Positions 1 through 7,867 of a stretch of 28,092 nt of DNA are shown here, in pieces. Origin of the DNA: Clostridiaceae bacterium (lineage in GTDB: Bacteria; Bacillota; Clostridia; Oscillospirales; Acutalibacteraceae); contig JAEDEQ010000016.1 in NCBI GenBank assembly GCA_016293225.1, positions 1 to 28,092 of the forward strand, read 5' to 3'. The position numbers and the translations under genes were made by a program. Within the stretch, counting starts at the first letter, position 1. Every line of letters starts with the position of its first letter. The notes below the pieces were generated by a model. That model made no database searches. It saw nothing but the letters and a program-made list of their open reading frames with translations, and was not told where the DNA came from.

Positions 1-3
1 CAG

Positions 4-31
4 AAAAAAGCACGCTTCGGCGTGCTTTTTT
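4..31. terminator. Bidirectional intrinsic terminator
   Basis: A perfect 12-bp stem (AAAAAAGCACGC / GCGTGCTTTTTT) closes on a TTCG loop, with A and T tracts on the two sides. It can stop transcription in either direction and probably ends a gene lying to the left of the window. Confidence 0.85.
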
Positions 32-35
32 CAAC

Positions 36-209
36 GAAATCCACCCTTCGGGTGGGTGAAATACTGCTTCGCAGTATGAAATACGCCTGCGGCGTGTGAA
101 ATCGCTGCGGCGGCGGGTGGATTTCATTTCACATTCCGGCGACAGCCGGAATATTTCACGTTTGCCGTAAGGCAAACATTTCACATCGAGCGCAAGCGAG
201 ATATTTCAC
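36..209. repeat. Array of small hairpins with mirrored TGAAAT/ATTTCA spacers
   Basis: Successive short hairpins have stems CCACCC (41-56), ATACTGC (61-77), ACGCC (83-95), CGC (103-112), ATTCCGGC (133-152), GTTTGCC (160-177) and an imperfect one at 185-202. In the left half they are separated by TGAAAT (57, 77, 97); in the right half by ATTTCA (121, 153, 178, 203). GAAATCCACCC (36-46) is also complementary to GGGTGGATTTC (115-125), so the left block can close on itself. The units differ in sequence, so this is neither a tandem repeat nor a CRISPR array. It lies between two terminators and looks like a non-coding repeat element. Function unknown. Confidence 0.7.
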
Positions 210-221
210 TCAAACGCCCTC

Positions 222-241
222 GGGGGTTCGAATCCATTCGT
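222..241 (+). other. tRNA T-arm-like fragment
   Basis: GGGGG-TTCGAAT-CC resembles the T-stem and T-loop of a tRNA (TTCGAAT at 227-233), but the 3' side of the stem pairs poorly. No D-arm, anticodon arm or acceptor partner is visible upstream. It may be a remnant of a tRNA 3' end or the fixed tail of the adjacent hairpin element. Confidence 0.3.
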
Positions 242-278
242 CACAAACGCAAATCCATCTTTTTCGTACCCCATTGAC

Positions 279-312
279 AAAAATCCCGTTCTCGCAAGAG
301 GGCGGGATTTTT
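279..312 (-). terminator. Intrinsic terminator of the reductase/DUF2804 operon
   Basis: AAAAATCCCG pairs with CGGGATTTTT around an inner CTC-GCAA-GAG hairpin, with T tracts possible on both strands. It lies 27 bp beyond the stop codon of the minus-strand reductase gene. Confidence 0.8.
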
Positions 313-338
313 ACTTTTTCAATTCAAGCTGACGCCGC

Positions 339-1364
339 TCAGAACAGCATTCCCCTGAATTCCTCAAGGTTATCGGGAGTGATTTTTCTTTCGCCGCGCT
401 CAATTTCATGAATCATTGCGGTGAGCTTTGTGTTAACCGGAGTTTCAATGCCGTAATCTCTTCCGAGCTTTGCAATGTAGCCGTTGAAAATTTCAATCTC
501 GGTTATTTCGCCTTTTTCAAGCGACTGAAGAGTTGAGGGCTTGACCGAAGCATACTTGAGCTTTGAAACAAGCCAGACAATATAGCGGCAGATTGCGTTA
601 TACGGTGCGTTGTCCATAAGCATGAGAAGCTTGTAATTCAGCATTTTGCCATACTTGGGAACGTCAAGGTTCATCTTCTTTGCAACTCTCATCGCCTCCC
701 TTGCGATTGCAAGATAAAGCGTTCTTGCGCGCTTGTCGTCAACCATCTTTCCGAGCGTGAGACCGGTGATGGCGGCGGTGGCGTTGATGCAGGAATTGAT
801 GATGAGCTTTGAATACTGCTGACGCAGAATGTTGTCCGAAATCTCCGTTGGAAGAACGGTGTTATACATTTCATTGAGATAATCAAGGTTTCCGGGGTGG
901 TAACCGTCGGTCATGCCGATATACATTTCACCAAGCGAAGTCATAGTAACGTCGTTATCGGTGTTCCTTGTTGCGCCGAAGCCGATCATTACGCCGACTG
1001 CGCGCTCCTTGCCCACAATTTCGGCAAGCTTGTCCGTAAGGATACCGTTCTGCATTCCGACAACGAGCGAATCCTCCTTGAGATTGCCGAGCACCTTTTC
1101 AGCAAGGCCTGCAACAGCCTGGAACTTTGTTGCAATGATGACAATATCAAACTTTTCGTCCTCGAATTCCTCGAACGAAGCGTAGCAGTTGAGCTGTACA
1201 TGGTGCTCGCCCTTTGCTCCGTGGAGATAAAAGCCCTTTTCGGTGATAAGGTTTTTAATCTCATCGTTATAGCAAAGCACGGAAATGTCATAGCCGGCCT
1301 CTTTCATAAGCACGGCAAGGGTGCCGCCGATTGCGCCGGCGCCGATAAGTAAAGTTTTCTTCAT
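339..1364 (-). CDS. Ketopantoate reductase family protein (PanE/ApbA-like)
   Basis: This 341-residue protein resembles 2-dehydropantoate 2-reductase, which reduces ketopantoate to pantoate with NADPH in coenzyme A synthesis. Visible features are the Rossmann motif GAGAIGG at residues 8-14, Lys80 in ATKF, Asn106 in MQNG, and the C-terminal-domain signature KLIINSCINATAAITG (Lys186, Asn190, Asn194) holding the expected catalytic lysine. A later STLQSLEKGEITEIE segment fits the substrate-binding helix. The start is the ATG preceded by AAGGAG; the reading frame stays open 19 codons further upstream without a better site. The gene follows the DUF2804 gene by 23 bp and is probably cotranscribed with it. 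PanE-family paralogues act on other 2-keto acids, and no other pantothenate gene is nearby, so the exact substrate is uncertain. Confidence 0.85.
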   Translation of the reverse strand: MKKTLLIGAGAIGGTLAVLMKEAGYDISVLCYNDEIKNLITEKGFYLHGAKGEHHVQLNCYASFEEFEDEKFDIVIIATKFQAVAGLAEKVLGNLKEDSLVVGMQNGILTDKLAEIVGKERAVGVMIGFGATRNTDNDVTMTSLGEMYIGMTDGYHPGNLDYLNEMYNTVLPTEISDNILRQQYSKLIINSCINATAAITGLTLGKMVDDKRARTLYLAIAREAMRVAKKMNLDVPKYGKMLNYKLLMLMDNAPYNAICRYIVWLVSKLKYASVKPSTLQSLEKGEITEIEIFNGYIAKLGRDYGIETPVNTKLTAMIHEIERGERKITPDNLEEFRGMLF

Positions 1365-1387
1365 CTTTATATTCTCCTTTATGTAAA

Positions 1388-2419
1388 TTAATATTTCATG
1401 CGTACACGTTCCGCAAAGCACATGAGATCCTTGATATCAAGAACGGTTCCGTCGTCAAGAACGGCCTTTCCGCTCAGTCTGCCGAAGACCTGATGCTGAT
1501 CCGTTTCAATAACCTTTAAGCTGATTTTTGCGTTGCGGTCAATAACGGGCTTGAAATCCATTTCAAACCGTCCGTCGCTCGAGGTGAACCTCCACGGGTC
1601 GGTATAGCCCGAAGCCGGAATATGGAATTCAACGTCGTCAAGCTTGTGCGCAACTCCGTCATAGAAAAGCACATTCTCCGAAGCTGCCGTGGTATCGCCG
1701 AAGCCGTAGCCGATGTTGAAGCCGAACGGTTTTCCGTTAACAACTGCATTGCCGCTGCCCCAGTTCCATGTATTGTCATATGTCCAAACGCCGCGACCCC
1801 AGTCAAGAGTGCCGAAATCGGTTTCGGGATTGAATTCATAGCGTACGCCGTCAAATTCGGCATAGCCGGACGCGCGCATACAATTTATCTTCTGATTATA
1901 ATAGAAAGCCTTTTTGTTCTCCTTCCACGGCGTTGCAATAACCATGGTGTCCATCGGCGGCTGGTCGAGCGTGATATCAACCCTGAGCGCCTTTCCGTCC
2001 TTAAAGTTGCGGTATTCGCCAACGATGTGGCGCGTTCTGCCGTTTTTGACAAAGTCCATGTCAAGGGTCTTGTCGTGGTAATGAAGATCGCCCTTTTCGG
2101 AGGTTCTCGGCAGCTTATACTTACCCATTGGGAAAAAATTGAGAACGGAATTCGTAATTTCCCACGGATTCTTTTCGTCAAAAACAAGCAGCGACGCAGA
2201 CTGCATTCCGATATAGCCGTCATCGGAAAGAGTGAGAGCCACGGCATGCTTATCGCAAAGAATCAGGTAGTAATCCCACTCCTTGATTCTGAACTTCGGC
2301 GCCTTGACAGCCTCGCGGTTATAGATCTGAACCAGGCTGCGCGACCAGCCGGGCTCTGCAAGCGTTCCGTCACGGTTTAAAAGATTGTGTCTTTCGGTAA
2401 CTTCATGATTTCGTGCCAT
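1388..2419 (-). CDS. DUF2804 family protein
   Basis: A 343-residue protein with no signal peptide or membrane segment, rich in aromatic residues and beta-strand-like sequence. The stretch DWGRGVWTYDNTWNWGSG is what I recognise as the hallmark of DUF2804, a family of unknown function; the assignment is from memory of that motif. The chosen start is the ATG giving MARNHEV, with a G-rich run (GGGGG) 8 bp upstream; the open frame continues 21 codons upstream through a low-complexity Arg/Lys stretch that is really 5' UTR containing a hairpin. It is the first gene of a two-gene operon with the reductase. Many beta-sandwich proteins of this size bind lipid or sugar ligands, but nothing here demonstrates that. 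Confidence 0.75.
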   Translation of the reverse strand: MARNHEVTERHNLLNRDGTLAEPGWSRSLVQIYNREAVKAPKFRIKEWDYYLILCDKHAVALTLSDDGYIGMQSASLLVFDEKNPWEITNSVLNFFPMGKYKLPRTSEKGDLHYHDKTLDMDFVKNGRTRHIVGEYRNFKDGKALRVDITLDQPPMDTMVIATPWKENKKAFYYNQKINCMRASGYAEFDGVRYEFNPETDFGTLDWGRGVWTYDNTWNWGSGNAVVNGKPFGFNIGYGFGDTTAASENVLFYDGVAHKLDDVEFHIPASGYTDPWRFTSSDGRFEMDFKPVIDRNAKISLKVIETDQHQVFGRLSGKAVLDDGTVLDIKDLMCFAERVRMKY

Positions 2420-2452
2420 TTTCAAACCCCCGTCTTTTTTCTTTCTTTTTTC

Positions 2453-2479
2453 CGGCGGCCGCAAAAACAAAGGCCGCCG
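2453..2479 (-). promoter_or_regulatory. 5'-UTR hairpin ahead of the DUF2804 gene
   Basis: On the minus strand CGGCGGCC and GGCCGCCG form a perfect 8-bp GC stem with an 11-nt loop. It lies about 10 nt from the predicted transcription start and 33 nt before the start codon. No T run follows, so it is not a terminator; a 5' mRNA-protecting stem or protein site is more likely. Confidence 0.55.
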
Positions 2480-2496
2480 CAAATAAATGTTATATA

Positions 2497-2525
2497 ATTA
2501 TACAATAGACGGGGAAAATATTAAA
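2497..2525 (-). promoter_or_regulatory. Predicted promoter of the DUF2804-reductase operon
   Basis: A perfect TATAAT -10 box lies at 2502-2497 on the minus strand. With a 17-bp spacer the -35 would be TTTAAT, a weak match. Confidence 0.45.
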
Positions 2526-2667
2526 GTATCTTTTAAAATTTCGGTGTTTATTACAAAAACAAGCAGGTATTTTTGTATGTTTTTTCCAGTTGTTTCAAGC
2601 ATGGGGAGCAGCAAAATTGCGACTTCTTAATTTTTTCTGACACTTTTGTTAATTTCGCAAAAACGAC

Positions 2668-2696
2668 TTGCGATTTTTTTCTTTGTATTGTAATAT
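2668..2696 (+). promoter_or_regulatory. Predicted promoter of the LCP gene, with overlapping inverted repeat
   Basis: TTGCGA (2668-2673), a 17-bp spacer and TAATAT (2691-2696) lie about 95 bp before the LCP start codon. An inverted repeat TCGCAA-N7-TTGCGA (2655-2673) includes the -35 box and could be an operator. The rest of the 371-bp divergent interval is AT-rich with no further gene seen. Confidence 0.5.
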
Positions 2697-2790
2697 ATAT
2701 TAGACTTGCATAAAATGATTATCAATTGATTTTAAGCTGATTTTATCCGGTTTATATAAGATAATTTATACTTTAAGGGGTGTAAAAACG

Positions 2791-4170
2791 GTGGATGATA
2801 TTTATTTTTCCGACCGGAAAAACAATAATAAAAACAAAATTAACTCAAAGGACAGATTTTCAAACGAAACTCCGATTGCTCCCTCCTCCCGTCTCAGGGA
2901 CGAGAATGCCTCGGACTCGGATTTCGTTGTTCATATTCCCGAAAGCGACGCGCCTGTTCTGAAAAGCAGAACTCCCAAGGGCCGACCGGTTGAACCGCGC
3001 GAAGGCGACTTTACGGATTCGGACGGCGTTCCGAAATATATTCCGAAAAGCACCGAGATTTACTCGGACGCACCGAAAAGCAGAAAGCCGACCGGAGCGC
3101 CCGTCTCCGACCGCACGCCGAGACCTGTTCAGAACACGGTGAAGCCCGTTCCCGCGCAGCAAAGCAGTACTGGTAAAAAAGCGCCGAAAAACAGTAAAAA
3201 GAATATCAGCAGCAAAAAAAAGCGCGTTTCCCCGGGCAAGGTTGCAGGGATTATTATTGCCGTTATTGTTCTCCTGATTGGAGGACTTTTCGCCTACGGC
3301 TACTACGTGCTCGGAAAAATTTCATACGACACAAAGCTTGTTGACGAGAATAAATATATTAGTGAAAACAAGCTTGCAACAAGCGGCGATGTGCGCAATA
3401 TTCTCTTCATCGGCAGCGACGCAAGAGGAGATGTCAGCGGCCAGCGTTCGGACACGATGATGCTTTTTTCAATAGACAAAAAGCACAAAAAGCTGAAGCT
3501 TACGTCCTTTCTGCGCGACTCCTATGTCTGCATTCCGTCAAACGGCTATTACAACAAGCTCAATGCTTCGTTCAGCTTCGGCGGCGTTCAGCTTGCGATT
3601 GATACTCTTGAATACAACTTCAAAGTCAAGATTGACGATTACATTCTTGTTGACTTTGACGCATTTGTAAAGTTCATCGACCTCATGGGCGGACTCACAG
3701 TTGAGGGCGTTACCAAGGAGGAGGCCAAGTATCTGCGCGACGTTGTAAAAATTAAAGCCAAGGCCGGAACAAACCACTGGAACGGCTGGCACACGCTCTG
3801 GTACTGCCGTATACGCTATCTTGACGATGACTTCAACCGCACCGCAAGACAGCGCAAGGTTATTTCCGCAATTATTAAAAAGGTTACAAAAACCAATCCC
3901 GTAAAGCTTATGAAAATCATGGAGGAGGTTCTCCCCATGATTCAGACGAACATTTCGAGAAACGAGCTTGTTTCCCTTGCCGTCGGGGCAATGGCAAGCT
4001 ATCTGCGCTACGACGTTCTTCAGCACCGCATACCCGCAACGGGAACATGGTCCAACAAGTCCGTCAGCGGCGTCGGCGACGTGTTATACATGGATCTTGA
4101 CGAAAACGCAAAGCTTTTGAAAAACTTTGTTTACAAGGCGGATAAAGAAGAAACAAGCAGCGAAAAATAA
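2791..4170 (+). CDS. LytR-CpsA-Psr (LCP) family cell-wall glycopolymer ligase
   Basis: A 459-residue type II membrane protein. LCP enzymes transfer undecaprenyl-linked glycopolymers such as teichoic acids or capsule to peptidoglycan outside the membrane. Residues 1-148 are a charged, Ser/Pro/Lys-rich, probably disordered cytoplasmic tail. One transmembrane helix spans about 150-172. The LCP domain begins near 202 with NILFIGSDARG, then QRSDTMML, TSFLRDSYV with its conserved Arg, KLNASFSFGG, and a late Arg-rich RTARQRK. The start is GTG, preceded by AAGGGGTG at good spacing; the ATG three bases later is out of frame. The N-terminal tail is longer than usual and carries an internal repeat (SDAP...KSR.P.G.PV twice). 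The acyl ligase gene follows with no terminator between. Confidence 0.93.
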   Translation: MDDIYFSDRKNNNKNKINSKDRFSNETPIAPSSRLRDENASDSDFVVHIPESDAPVLKSRTPKGRPVEPREGDFTDSDGVPKYIPKSTEIYSDAPKSRKPTGAPVSDRTPRPVQNTVKPVPAQQSSTGKKAPKNSKKNISSKKKRVSPGKVAGIIIAVIVLLIGGLFAYGYYVLGKISYDTKLVDENKYISENKLATSGDVRNILFIGSDARGDVSGQRSDTMMLFSIDKKHKKLKLTSFLRDSYVCIPSNGYYNKLNASFSFGGVQLAIDTLEYNFKVKIDDYILVDFDAFVKFIDLMGGLTVEGVTKEEAKYLRDVVKIKAKAGTNHWNGWHTLWYCRIRYLDDDFNRTARQRKVISAIIKKVTKTNPVKLMKIMEEVLPMIQTNISRNELVSLAVGAMASYLRYDVLQHRIPATGTWSNKSVSGVGDVLYMDLDENAKLLKNFVYKADKEETSSEK

Positions 4171-4217
4171 TTCCGACCCCTTTAAAACGCAAAAACAAAC
4201 GATCGGAGGTGAACCGT

Positions 4218-5915
4218 TTGGAGGAGAAAAAGAACATTGAAACGCTGCGCGATATGCTTTATTTCAATGCCCTGCGCTACGGTCTTCGCACTGCGGCCGT
4301 TCTTCCGGACGGTTCCTCTGTTTCATATAAACAGCTTTTGCGCCATGTAAATTATCTGGGCACGGCTCTTTTCAACATTCTTTCGCTTGAAAAAAAGAAC
4401 GTTGCCGTCTGCGCAAAAAACTGCTATGAATGGTGCGTTTCATATTTTGCCGTGTCCTGCGGCGGCGGCGCCGTTGTTCCCCTTGACCGAGAAATGGACG
4501 CCGGGGGGCTTTGGAACGCGCTCTCCTTTTCCGGCTGCAAGGCGGTCTTTTGCGATGAAAAGGTTTGCAAAAAACTTCTTGAGGCAAAAAAACGGTTGCC
4601 GAGAGGATTCAGAATCATCTGCTTTTCCGAGTATGACAACGAAAAGGTCTTTTCGTTTTCCGAGCTTATGAAAAACGGCGAAAAGCTTTTGAAGGACGGA
4701 GTCAAGGACTATACCTCGGCGGCGCTTGACAAGGACGCCGTGAGCTTCCTCCTCTTCACCTCCGGAACAACCGGCAACGCCAAGGCGGTCATGCTCTCGC
4801 ACAGTAACCTTATCTCCGACCTTTGCGGCGTGCTTGACCGGCTCGGTCTTTCCTGCGCGGACTCAACGCTCTGCGTGCTTCCGCTGCACCACACATATCA
4901 GACCATCGTTCTGCTTGCCATTCTTTATTTAGGCGGCTCGGTGGGCTTTTGCTCTTCGCTCAGACGAATGAGCGAGGATCTTTCCGCGTTCAAACCTACA
5001 GTTTTTGTAACTGTTCCGCTCATGCTTGAAAAAATGCACACGCGTATTCTTAAAAAGCTTTCGAGCCAGAGCGGAATCAAGCGTGTTTTCACAATCGGAC
5101 GCGTTTCTCAGGCGCTTATCAAGTTTGCTCCGGAGCTTAAAAAGATGATGTATCATGCCATTCATGAAGCGTTTGGTGGCAGAGTACGCATGATAATCTG
5201 CGGAGCGGCGGCACTGAACAGAGACGTTGCGGCGGATTTCTATTCTTTCGGACTTCCCGTTGTAATCGGCTACGGGCTGACCGAATGCTCCCCGATAGTT
5301 ATCTGCAACAGCGCTTTTGACCCACTGCCCGACAGCGTGGGCAAGCCGCTTGACAACTGCACCGTCACCGTTGAAAGTCCCGACGAAAACGGAATAGGTG
5401 AAATTTGTGTGAACGGTCCCATGGTCATGCTCGGCTACTATAAAAACAAAAAAGCAACCGCCCTCGTCAAAAAAGGCGGAGTTTTCCATACCGGCGATCT
5501 CGGTTACTGCGATAAGGACGGCAACTATCATATCACGGGGCGCAGCAAAAACGTGATAGTAACAAAGGGCGGAAAGAATATCTATCCCGAAGAGATAGAA
5601 TACTACCTCAACAGCGACCCCCTTGTGCTTGAATCACTCATCTTCGGCGAAGAGAAAAAGGGCGACGAAGCAGTTGTGGCGCAGGTTGTGCCAGATGAGG
5701 ACGCAATCAGGGAAAAGCTGCAAAAAGACGAGCTTACCCATGAGGATATCAACGAGGCGGTCTCGGACGTTGTTAAGGACGTCAACAAAAAGCTGCCCTC
5801 ATATAAAAGCATACGCCGCTTCAGCATCAGGCGGCACGAATTTGAAAAAACCTCCTCGCAAAAGATTAAACGCCCGAAAAAAGGAAACGAAGAGAACGGG
5901 GAAAAGAAAGAGTAA
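4218..5915 (+). CDS. AMP-forming acyl-CoA synthetase/ligase (ANL superfamily)
   Basis: A 565-residue adenylating enzyme expected to activate a carboxylic acid with ATP to an acyl-adenylate and pass it to CoA or another acceptor. The signature LFTSGTTG lies near residue 180, followed by GYGLTECSP, then TGDLGYCDKDGNYHITGRSKN and KGGKNIYPEEIE of the hinge and C-terminal domain; the tail has a Lys-rich KIKRPKK. The start is inferred as TTG at 4218 because GGAGGTG (4205-4211) lies 6 bp before it. An upstream in-frame GTG at 4209 overlaps that Shine-Dalgarno site and is unlikely. The gene is 47 bp after the LCP gene and probably in its operon. Long-chain fatty acid is the likeliest substrate class, but the sequence does not prove it. 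Confidence 0.9.
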   Translation: MEEKKNIETLRDMLYFNALRYGLRTAAVLPDGSSVSYKQLLRHVNYLGTALFNILSLEKKNVAVCAKNCYEWCVSYFAVSCGGGAVVPLDREMDAGGLWNALSFSGCKAVFCDEKVCKKLLEAKKRLPRGFRIICFSEYDNEKVFSFSELMKNGEKLLKDGVKDYTSAALDKDAVSFLLFTSGTTGNAKAVMLSHSNLISDLCGVLDRLGLSCADSTLCVLPLHHTYQTIVLLAILYLGGSVGFCSSLRRMSEDLSAFKPTVFVTVPLMLEKMHTRILKKLSSQSGIKRVFTIGRVSQALIKFAPELKKMMYHAIHEAFGGRVRMIICGAAALNRDVAADFYSFGLPVVIGYGLTECSPIVICNSAFDPLPDSVGKPLDNCTVTVESPDENGIGEICVNGPMVMLGYYKNKKATALVKKGGVFHTGDLGYCDKDGNYHITGRSKNVIVTKGGKNIYPEEIEYYLNSDPLVLESLIFGEEKKGDEAVVAQVVPDEDAIREKLQKDELTHEDINEAVSDVVKDVNKKLPSYKSIRRFSIRRHEFEKTSSQKIKRPKKGNEENGEKKE

Positions 5916-6054
5916 AATAATTTGAGCCGTAGTAAGTAATTGTACGGAATATATAAAGCAGGTCATAATCCTACAAATTTACTATGTTTGTTGGTTTAAA
6001 CACAAAACCACTTTTTTCATCTTGAAAAAAGCCGTTCAAAAATCCGACACACCG

Positions 6055-6083
6055 TTGACACTTGTGACACAATGTGATAAAAT
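6055..6083 (+). promoter_or_regulatory. Strong predicted promoter of the first GH3 gene, with palindrome in the spacer
   Basis: A perfect TTGACA (6055-6060), a 17-bp spacer and TAAAAT (6078-6083) lie 53 bp before the start codon. The spacer contains the perfect palindrome TTGTG-A-CACAA (6062-6072), well placed for a repressor or activator. Confidence 0.75.
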
Positions 6084-6084
6084 T

Positions 6085-6122
6085 TTTTTAGATTGCGCCG
6101 CTGTGCGCAGAAAATCTAAAAA
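6085..6122 (+). promoter_or_regulatory. Hairpin at the 5' end of the first GH3 mRNA
   Basis: TTTTTAGATT-GCGC and GCGC-(AGAA)-AATCTAAAAA form a stem ending just before the GGAGGAG ribosome binding site (6124-6130). With the transcription start expected near 6090, the RNA would begin in the stem (AGAUUGCGC ... GCGC ... AAUCU). No T tract follows. Confidence 0.6.
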
Positions 6123-6136
6123 CGGAGGAGCTTTCT

Positions 6137-7858
6137 ATGCCATTTTCAGATTTTGGTATTTTTCTTGGTGATATTTCTCTTACCGAAGAGAACTATTTTA
6201 CAAAGGATCCGATGAAGGCGCAGAACACTGTGCTCAAAAAAATTCTTCGCAGAAACAAGAACTGCGAGTACGGAAAAAAGTACAACTTTGCCGAAATTAA
6301 AAGCTTCCGGGAGTATCAGGACAAGGTTCCTCTTACCACCTATGCTGATTATGAGCCCTATGTTGACCGCATGATCCACAACAGGGAGAATAACCTCATG
6401 TTCAGCGGCTGGAACGTTCGCTACTGCTCATCTTCCGGCAGCCTCGGAAAGCCGAAGATTCTTCCCAAATCGGTTAAGGACCTTTGGACAATGCAGTGCA
6501 TCGGCTTTTCCGCCTCGGTTGCAACCGCCGCCCATTGGCTCAAAAAGCACCAGAACAAGCGTATGCCGGCTTCAATTGGCCCGCTTGCCCTTGTGCTCAC
6601 CGGTCACAGACTTGAGGACGGAAAACGGTGCAACGGTGCAGGTCAGATTCCGCTTACATATCTCAAGGCCATCATGCCGTTTTTCTGCACCTCCCCTCTC
6701 GATCTTCTCTATCCCGAACACGAGGAGCTTCTCGACACCGCATATCTTCAGGTTCTTTTTGCCGTTAAGAACGCACGCGTCAGCTATCTCGGCTCAATGG
6801 TAATCACACTTCTCACAACAATGTTCGACTGCCTTGAGGAAAAGTGGGAAATGATCTGCCACGATATTGAAACGGGCACCATTGATCCGAGCGTTAAAAT
6901 TCCGCCCGAGCTTCGCCCGAAATTTGAAAGAAAGATCAAGCCCGACCCGAAGCGCGCCGCTTTCCTGCGTAAGGAATTTGAAAAAGGCTTTGACGATCCC
7001 ATCGCTCCGCGTATCTGGCCGAACCTTACCTGGGCTTACGGCATGATAAACTCAACTCTTAACGTTTATGTTGACAAGCTTAAAAAATATATCGGCCCCG
7101 ATATTCCGATTCACAACATGGGCTATGCCGCTGCGGAAGGCTTTTTCGCAATGGCAACCGAGCTTAATGTTACCGACGCCGTTCTGCTTCCGAACTTCAT
7201 TCTGTTTGAGTTCCTGCCGATTAACGACGGCGAAGAAGAATCCGACCACAGCGCAAGACCGCTGCTCATCAACGAGCTTGAAGTCGGCAAAACCTATGAG
7301 CTCATCGTTTCAAACTTCTCCGGTCTTTACAGATACCGGATGGAGGACGTTGTCAAGGTCACAGGAATGTATAACAACACTCCGCGCGTTGAATTCCTTT
7401 ACAGGCTCGGTCTGAGCATGAACCTTGCGAACGAAAAGACCACAACGCAGATGGTTGACTGGGCAGCCGAGGAAACGGCAAAGGAGATGGGCGACGAATT
7501 CATCGGTCACAGCTTCAGCTATGACTATTCCACAACTCCTCCGCGCTACTGCATGCTTGCCGAGGTTAACCACGAGGTCAGCGAGGAGGACAGACAGAAA
7601 TACATAGACATTCTCGACGAAAAGCTCAAGGGCGTTAACGAAAAATACTTCAAATACAGACGCTGGGGCATGATTAACCGTCCGGAGGTGCTCTTCCTCA
7701 AAAAAGGCACCTATGACGATTACAAGGAATCGCTCCGCCAAAAGGGTGTTGTCCTCAATCAGATCAAGCCCGTCACCGTTATCAACACCGATGAAAGGCG
7801 CGAGTTCTTCTTCTCCCACATTGCAACTCCCGGCGAACACAACATCAAGGCAAAATAA
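6137..7858 (+). CDS. GH3 family acyl-adenylate-forming amido synthetase-like protein (copy 1)
   Basis: A 573-residue cytoplasmic protein of the GH3 superfamily. Plant members adenylate acids such as auxin or jasmonate and couple them to amino acids; bacterial functions are mostly unknown. Three adenylation motifs are visible: CSSSGSLGKPK near residues 96-106, GYAAAEG near 329-335 (plant YxSSE), and GLYRYRMEDVV near 396-406 (plant YR.GDV, with the ribose-binding Asp). EKTTTQM near the start of the C-terminal domain also fits. It is full length and looks catalytically intact. The start has GGAGGAG 6 bp upstream. It has its own strong promoter and terminator, so it is monocistronic. A close paralogue is at 23915-25657. 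The acyl and amine substrates cannot be read from the sequence. Confidence 0.9.
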   Translation: MPFSDFGIFLGDISLTEENYFTKDPMKAQNTVLKKILRRNKNCEYGKKYNFAEIKSFREYQDKVPLTTYADYEPYVDRMIHNRENNLMFSGWNVRYCSSSGSLGKPKILPKSVKDLWTMQCIGFSASVATAAHWLKKHQNKRMPASIGPLALVLTGHRLEDGKRCNGAGQIPLTYLKAIMPFFCTSPLDLLYPEHEELLDTAYLQVLFAVKNARVSYLGSMVITLLTTMFDCLEEKWEMICHDIETGTIDPSVKIPPELRPKFERKIKPDPKRAAFLRKEFEKGFDDPIAPRIWPNLTWAYGMINSTLNVYVDKLKKYIGPDIPIHNMGYAAAEGFFAMATELNVTDAVLLPNFILFEFLPINDGEEESDHSARPLLINELEVGKTYELIVSNFSGLYRYRMEDVVKVTGMYNNTPRVEFLYRLGLSMNLANEKTTTQMVDWAAEETAKEMGDEFIGHSFSYDYSTTPPRYCMLAEVNHEVSEEDRQKYIDILDEKLKGVNEKYFKYRRWGMINRPEVLFLKKGTYDDYKESLRQKGVVLNQIKPVTVINTDERREFFFSHIATPGEHNIKAK

Positions 7859-7867
7859 AATGATTCA

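Noticed and set aside
36..209. CRISPR array
   Set aside because: The recurring unit is only a hexamer that changes strand midway, and the intervening segments are self-complementary hairpins, not spacers.
222..241. A complete tRNA gene
   Set aside because: Only the T-arm-like segment is present; the upstream sequence is the hairpin array and gives no D-arm or anticodon arm.
1622..2380. A 252-codon plus-strand frame opposite the DUF2804 gene
   Set aside because: It is antisense to a recognised gene with a better start, ribosome site and promoter; no family resemblance.
6011..6031. CTTTTTTCA-TCT-TGAAAAAAG inverted repeat as terminator of the acyl ligase gene
   Set aside because: The stem is almost all A-T, the loop is very short and no T run follows the stem; it lies about 95 bp after the stop codon.
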